From positions 1 through 15,778 of the forward strand of contig JAIPHS010000013.1 of assembly GCA_021735105.1 (NCBI GenBank): a stretch of DNA of 15,778 nt, written 5' to 3'. Each line of letters begins with the position of its first letter. The first letter of the stretch is position 1. Shown piece by piece: positions 15,014-15,778 of this stretch. The translations under genes were made by a program, and so were the position numbers. This DNA is from Candidatus Omnitrophota bacterium. Lineage in GTDB: Bacteria; Omnitrophota; Gorgyraeia; Duberdicusellales; 4484-171. The notes beneath the pieces are model-generated. The model made no database searches, was not told where the DNA came from, and saw only the letters and a list, made by a program, of their open reading frames with translations.

Positions 15014-15047
15014 CAAAACAGGTTCAAACAGAAATGTTGCATAAGGA
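15007..15047. repeat. 41-base hairpin repeat, copy 2 (between transposase and pilin genes)
   Basis: Arms TATGCAACA (15007-15015) and TGTTGCATA (15035-15043) are followed by AGGA; the 41 bases are identical to copy 3. The copy is flanked by the exact 8-base direct repeat GAACTGCT at 14999-15006 and 15046-15053. The first of these abuts the hairpin directly, as a target-site duplication would. The loop holds two AAACAG units in direct repeat. Confidence 0.93.
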
Positions 15048-15072
15048 ACTGCTAAGGAAGAAAGGTGGCCAC

Positions 15073-15507
15073 TTATTTGAGGATGGGGTCGGAGGAAGAT
15101 GCTTGAGATTCATCACTATAGTGGATTTCCCCAATATCATCCAGATAAAAATAGCGGTTGCCGGTCCGGCCGGGACGGCGAGGCTCGGCGGCAATATTAA
15201 AACTATCCTGGCTATCCTGAGTGTAGGAAAAATTATAGCCGGCCTCGGAACCATCGGTTAACTCGGGGGCAATATAGCCAGGATTTGAAATGGGAGGGAT
15301 AAGATCAGTAAGATCCCCAGGAAAAGAATCGTTATTCATATAATACATCTGGAGGGAACTGTTTAAAGATTTGAGATTAGAAACTGCCACGGATTCATTA
15401 GAATTGATTCTGGCCCGCCAAACATTGGGAATAACTAAAAGCAGCAAAATCATCAATATGCCTACTGCAACCAGTAATTCAACTAAAGTAAATGACTTTT
15501 TTCCCAT
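15073..15507 (-). CDS. Type IV pilin-like / type II secretion pseudopilin
   Basis: I chose the ATG at 15507 (144 residues), since it places the class III signal right at the N-terminus: MGKKS then FTLVELLVAVGILMILLLLVIP. Prepilin peptidase would cut before Phe6, leaving the conserved Glu at mature position 5; the -1 residue is Ser, not the usual Gly. The hydrophobic stalk (6-26) is followed by RARINSNESVAVSNLKSLNSSLQMYY and a globular head ending in RYFYLDDIGEIHYSDESQA. The region SNLKSLNSSLQMYYMNN resembles major pseudopilin GspG/PilA-like proteins of uncultured bacteria. The protein would be exported and assembled into a pilus or secretion pseudopilus. Its G+C (92 of 180 bases at 15121-15300) is far above that of its neighbours, and hairpin copies 2 and 3 bracket the gene. 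No assembly genes are present in the window. Confidence 0.85.
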   Translation of the reverse strand: MGKKSFTLVELLVAVGILMILLLLVIPNVWRARINSNESVAVSNLKSLNSSLQMYYMNNDSFPGDLTDLIPPISNPGYIAPELTDGSEAGYNFSYTQDSQDSFNIAAEPRRPGRTGNRYFYLDDIGEIHYSDESQASSSDPILK

Positions 15508-15519
15508 TGCAGTAATTCT

Positions 15520-15525
15520 ATTATA
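15520..15525 (-). promoter_or_regulatory. -10 box of the pilin-like gene
   Basis: A perfect TATAAT on the minus strand lies 12 bases before the ATG at 15507. The predicted leader is about six bases with no ribosome-binding site. A TTGACA occurs at 15543-15538, but the spacing is only 12 bases, too short for a standard promoter; no good -35 sits at 16-18 bases. Confidence 0.45.
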
Positions 15526-15583
15526 CCGGCTAGCACTTGTCAACCAGTAAATAAAAAGATTGAATGCACCAATAATTCCTCCC

Positions 15584-15624
15584 TATGCAACAAAACAGGT
15601 TCAAACAGAAATGTTGCATAAGGA
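15584..15624. repeat. 41-base hairpin repeat, copy 3 (upstream of the pilin gene)
   Basis: Arms TATGCAACA (15584-15592) and TGTTGCATA (15612-15620) are followed by AGGA. It is identical to copy 2 over the full 41 bases and has the same orientation. No direct repeat is visible at its borders. It lies 77 bases upstream of the pilin start and 17 bases from the terminator. Confidence 0.93.
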
Positions 15625-15640
15625 ATATTTACTTATAAGG

Positions 15641-15672
15641 AAAGCCGCCTCGTTTTGAGGCGGCTTTTTATT
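15641..15672. terminator. Intrinsic (probably bidirectional) terminator
   Basis: AAAGCCGCCTC (15641-15651) pairs perfectly with GAGGCGGCTTT (15657-15667) around a GTTTT loop, giving an 11-base G+C-rich stem. Read on the plus strand it is followed by TTTTTATT-type sequence; read on the minus strand by TTTCCTTAT. It starts about 40 bases after the stop codon of the partial minus-strand gene at 15715-15778 and most likely ends that transcript, isolating the pilin and transposase genes downstream. Confidence 0.88.
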
Positions 15673-15714
15673 AACAAAAATGGCTGAAATTATTCCTATA
15701 CCTGCTCTCTGTTT

Positions 15715-15778
15715 TTACGGACAAGTCGGAGCGGTAGTTGTTGCTGAACTGGATTCTTTAAGTATTCCGCCTGTACAA
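15715..15778 (-). CDS. C-terminus of a gene entering from the right edge, possibly a second pilin-like protein
   Basis: One minus-strand frame is open from the window edge to a TAA at 15717-15715, reading CTGGILKESSSATTTAPTCP. A terminator follows at the right distance, which supports a real gene end. A small, Ser/Thr-rich tail with a Cys near each end resembles the disulfide-closed C-terminal loop of some pseudopilins, and the neighbour is a pilin-like gene. With only 20 codons visible the identity is a guess; the plus-strand frame is also open here but has no ribosome site. Confidence 0.4.
   Translation of the reverse strand, partial: CTGGILKESSSATTTAPTCP

Larger units (their letters stand above)
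14081..15047 (-). mobile_element. RAYT transposase gene bracketed by two direct copies of its putative hairpin repeat
   Basis: The transposase gene is enclosed by hairpin copies 1 and 2 in the same orientation. The copies differ by one base, and a third copy lies 536 bases further on. A single-strand (HUH/Y1) transposase beside hairpins with an asymmetric tetranucleotide foot (AGGA on the plus strand, 5'-TCCT on the minus strand) is the arrangement known for REP/RAYT systems and IS200/IS605 ends. Whether the whole unit moves or only the hairpins do cannot be told from one locus; RAYT genes are often single-copy and domesticated. Confidence 0.6.

Noticed and set aside
15021..15029. GGTTCAAAC in the hairpin loop as a tRNA T-loop or tRNA remnant
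   Set aside because: No acceptor, D or anticodon stems surround it; the match is limited to a few bases and recurs only as part of the hairpin.
15034..15261. Plus-strand open frame of 75 codons starting inside hairpin copy 2
   Set aside because: It runs antisense to the pilin-like gene, whose minus-strand product has a clear class III signal; no ribosome site precedes the plus-strand ATG.
15520..15543. TTGACA and TATAAT as a complete promoter for the pilin-like gene
   Set aside because: The two hexamers are only 12 bases apart, too close for sigma-70; only the -10 box was kept.
15508..15543. Upstream TTG start for the pilin-like gene adding 12 residues
   Set aside because: It would push the FTLVE signal inward and overlaps the -10 box; the ATG at 15507 places the signal where prepilin peptidase expects it.
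14081..15624. Three regular repeats as a CRISPR array
   Set aside because: Spacing is 885 and 536 bases, the intervals hold genes, and each repeat is a long perfect hairpin; no Cas genes are present.
15680..15778. Plus-strand gene beginning at ATG 15680
   Set aside because: No ribosome site or promoter upstream, and a terminator with a good plus-strand T-tract sits directly before it. The minus-strand reading fits terminator placement and local gene direction better.

Overview
The window is a gene-dense, AT-rich bacterial segment in which every gene I can support lies on the minus strand, so transcription runs from right to left. Hand counts give about 28% G+C inside the transposase gene (14401-14520) and about 51% in the pilin gene (15121-15300). 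The mix of a sigma-70/primase block, GatCAB, an unusually long NIF3-like protein, a bactofilin with a DNA-binding tail, FTLVE-type pilins and a RAYT transposase resembles uncultured lineages such as Candidatus Omnitrophota (former OP3). That placement is an inference from family resemblance, not proven. The standard genetic code is used.

Layout from left to right. 1-1400: the N-terminal part of a PLP aminotransferase, preceded in transcription order by an Lrp/AsnC-type regulator with a clear sigma-70 promoter. 1399-4536: a short-spaced run of a DEDDh exonuclease, a YjbQ/UPF0047 protein, a stand-alone tRNA-binding (MetRS-beta-like) protein, a helix-turn-helix membrane protein, a bactofilin carrying its own excisionase-like helix-turn-helix, and TsaD. 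4659-12297: a tightly overlapping block, in transcription order dnaG, rpoD, gatC, gatA, gatB and an S41 C-terminal processing protease, joined by 4-8 base overlaps or 4-base gaps. 12379-14004: a NIF3-like protein and a CvpA-type membrane protein. 14081-15778: an accessory zone with a RAYT (REP-associated tyrosine transposase), three nearly identical 41-base hairpin repeats in the same orientation, a pilin-like gene of markedly higher G+C, a terminator, and the C-terminus of what may be a second pilin-like gene.

The core genes join DNA priming, housekeeping transcription, amidation of misacylated Asn/Gln tRNAs, t6A tRNA modification (TsaD) and envelope proteolysis in what looks like one long transcription unit. 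No gene-free stretch exceeds about 210 bases.

The least explained signals are: (1) the RAYT with its hairpins, one of which is flanked by an exact 8-base direct repeat and supplies part of the RAYT promoter region; (2) the bactofilin/HTH fusion overlapping a gene for an HTH protein with a membrane tail; (3) intergenic palindromes built from degenerate heptamers, in two sequence families (721-800 and 4557-4641; 12301-12370); (4) -10 boxes almost touching start codons in the right-hand genes, which suggests leaderless or near-leaderless mRNAs.
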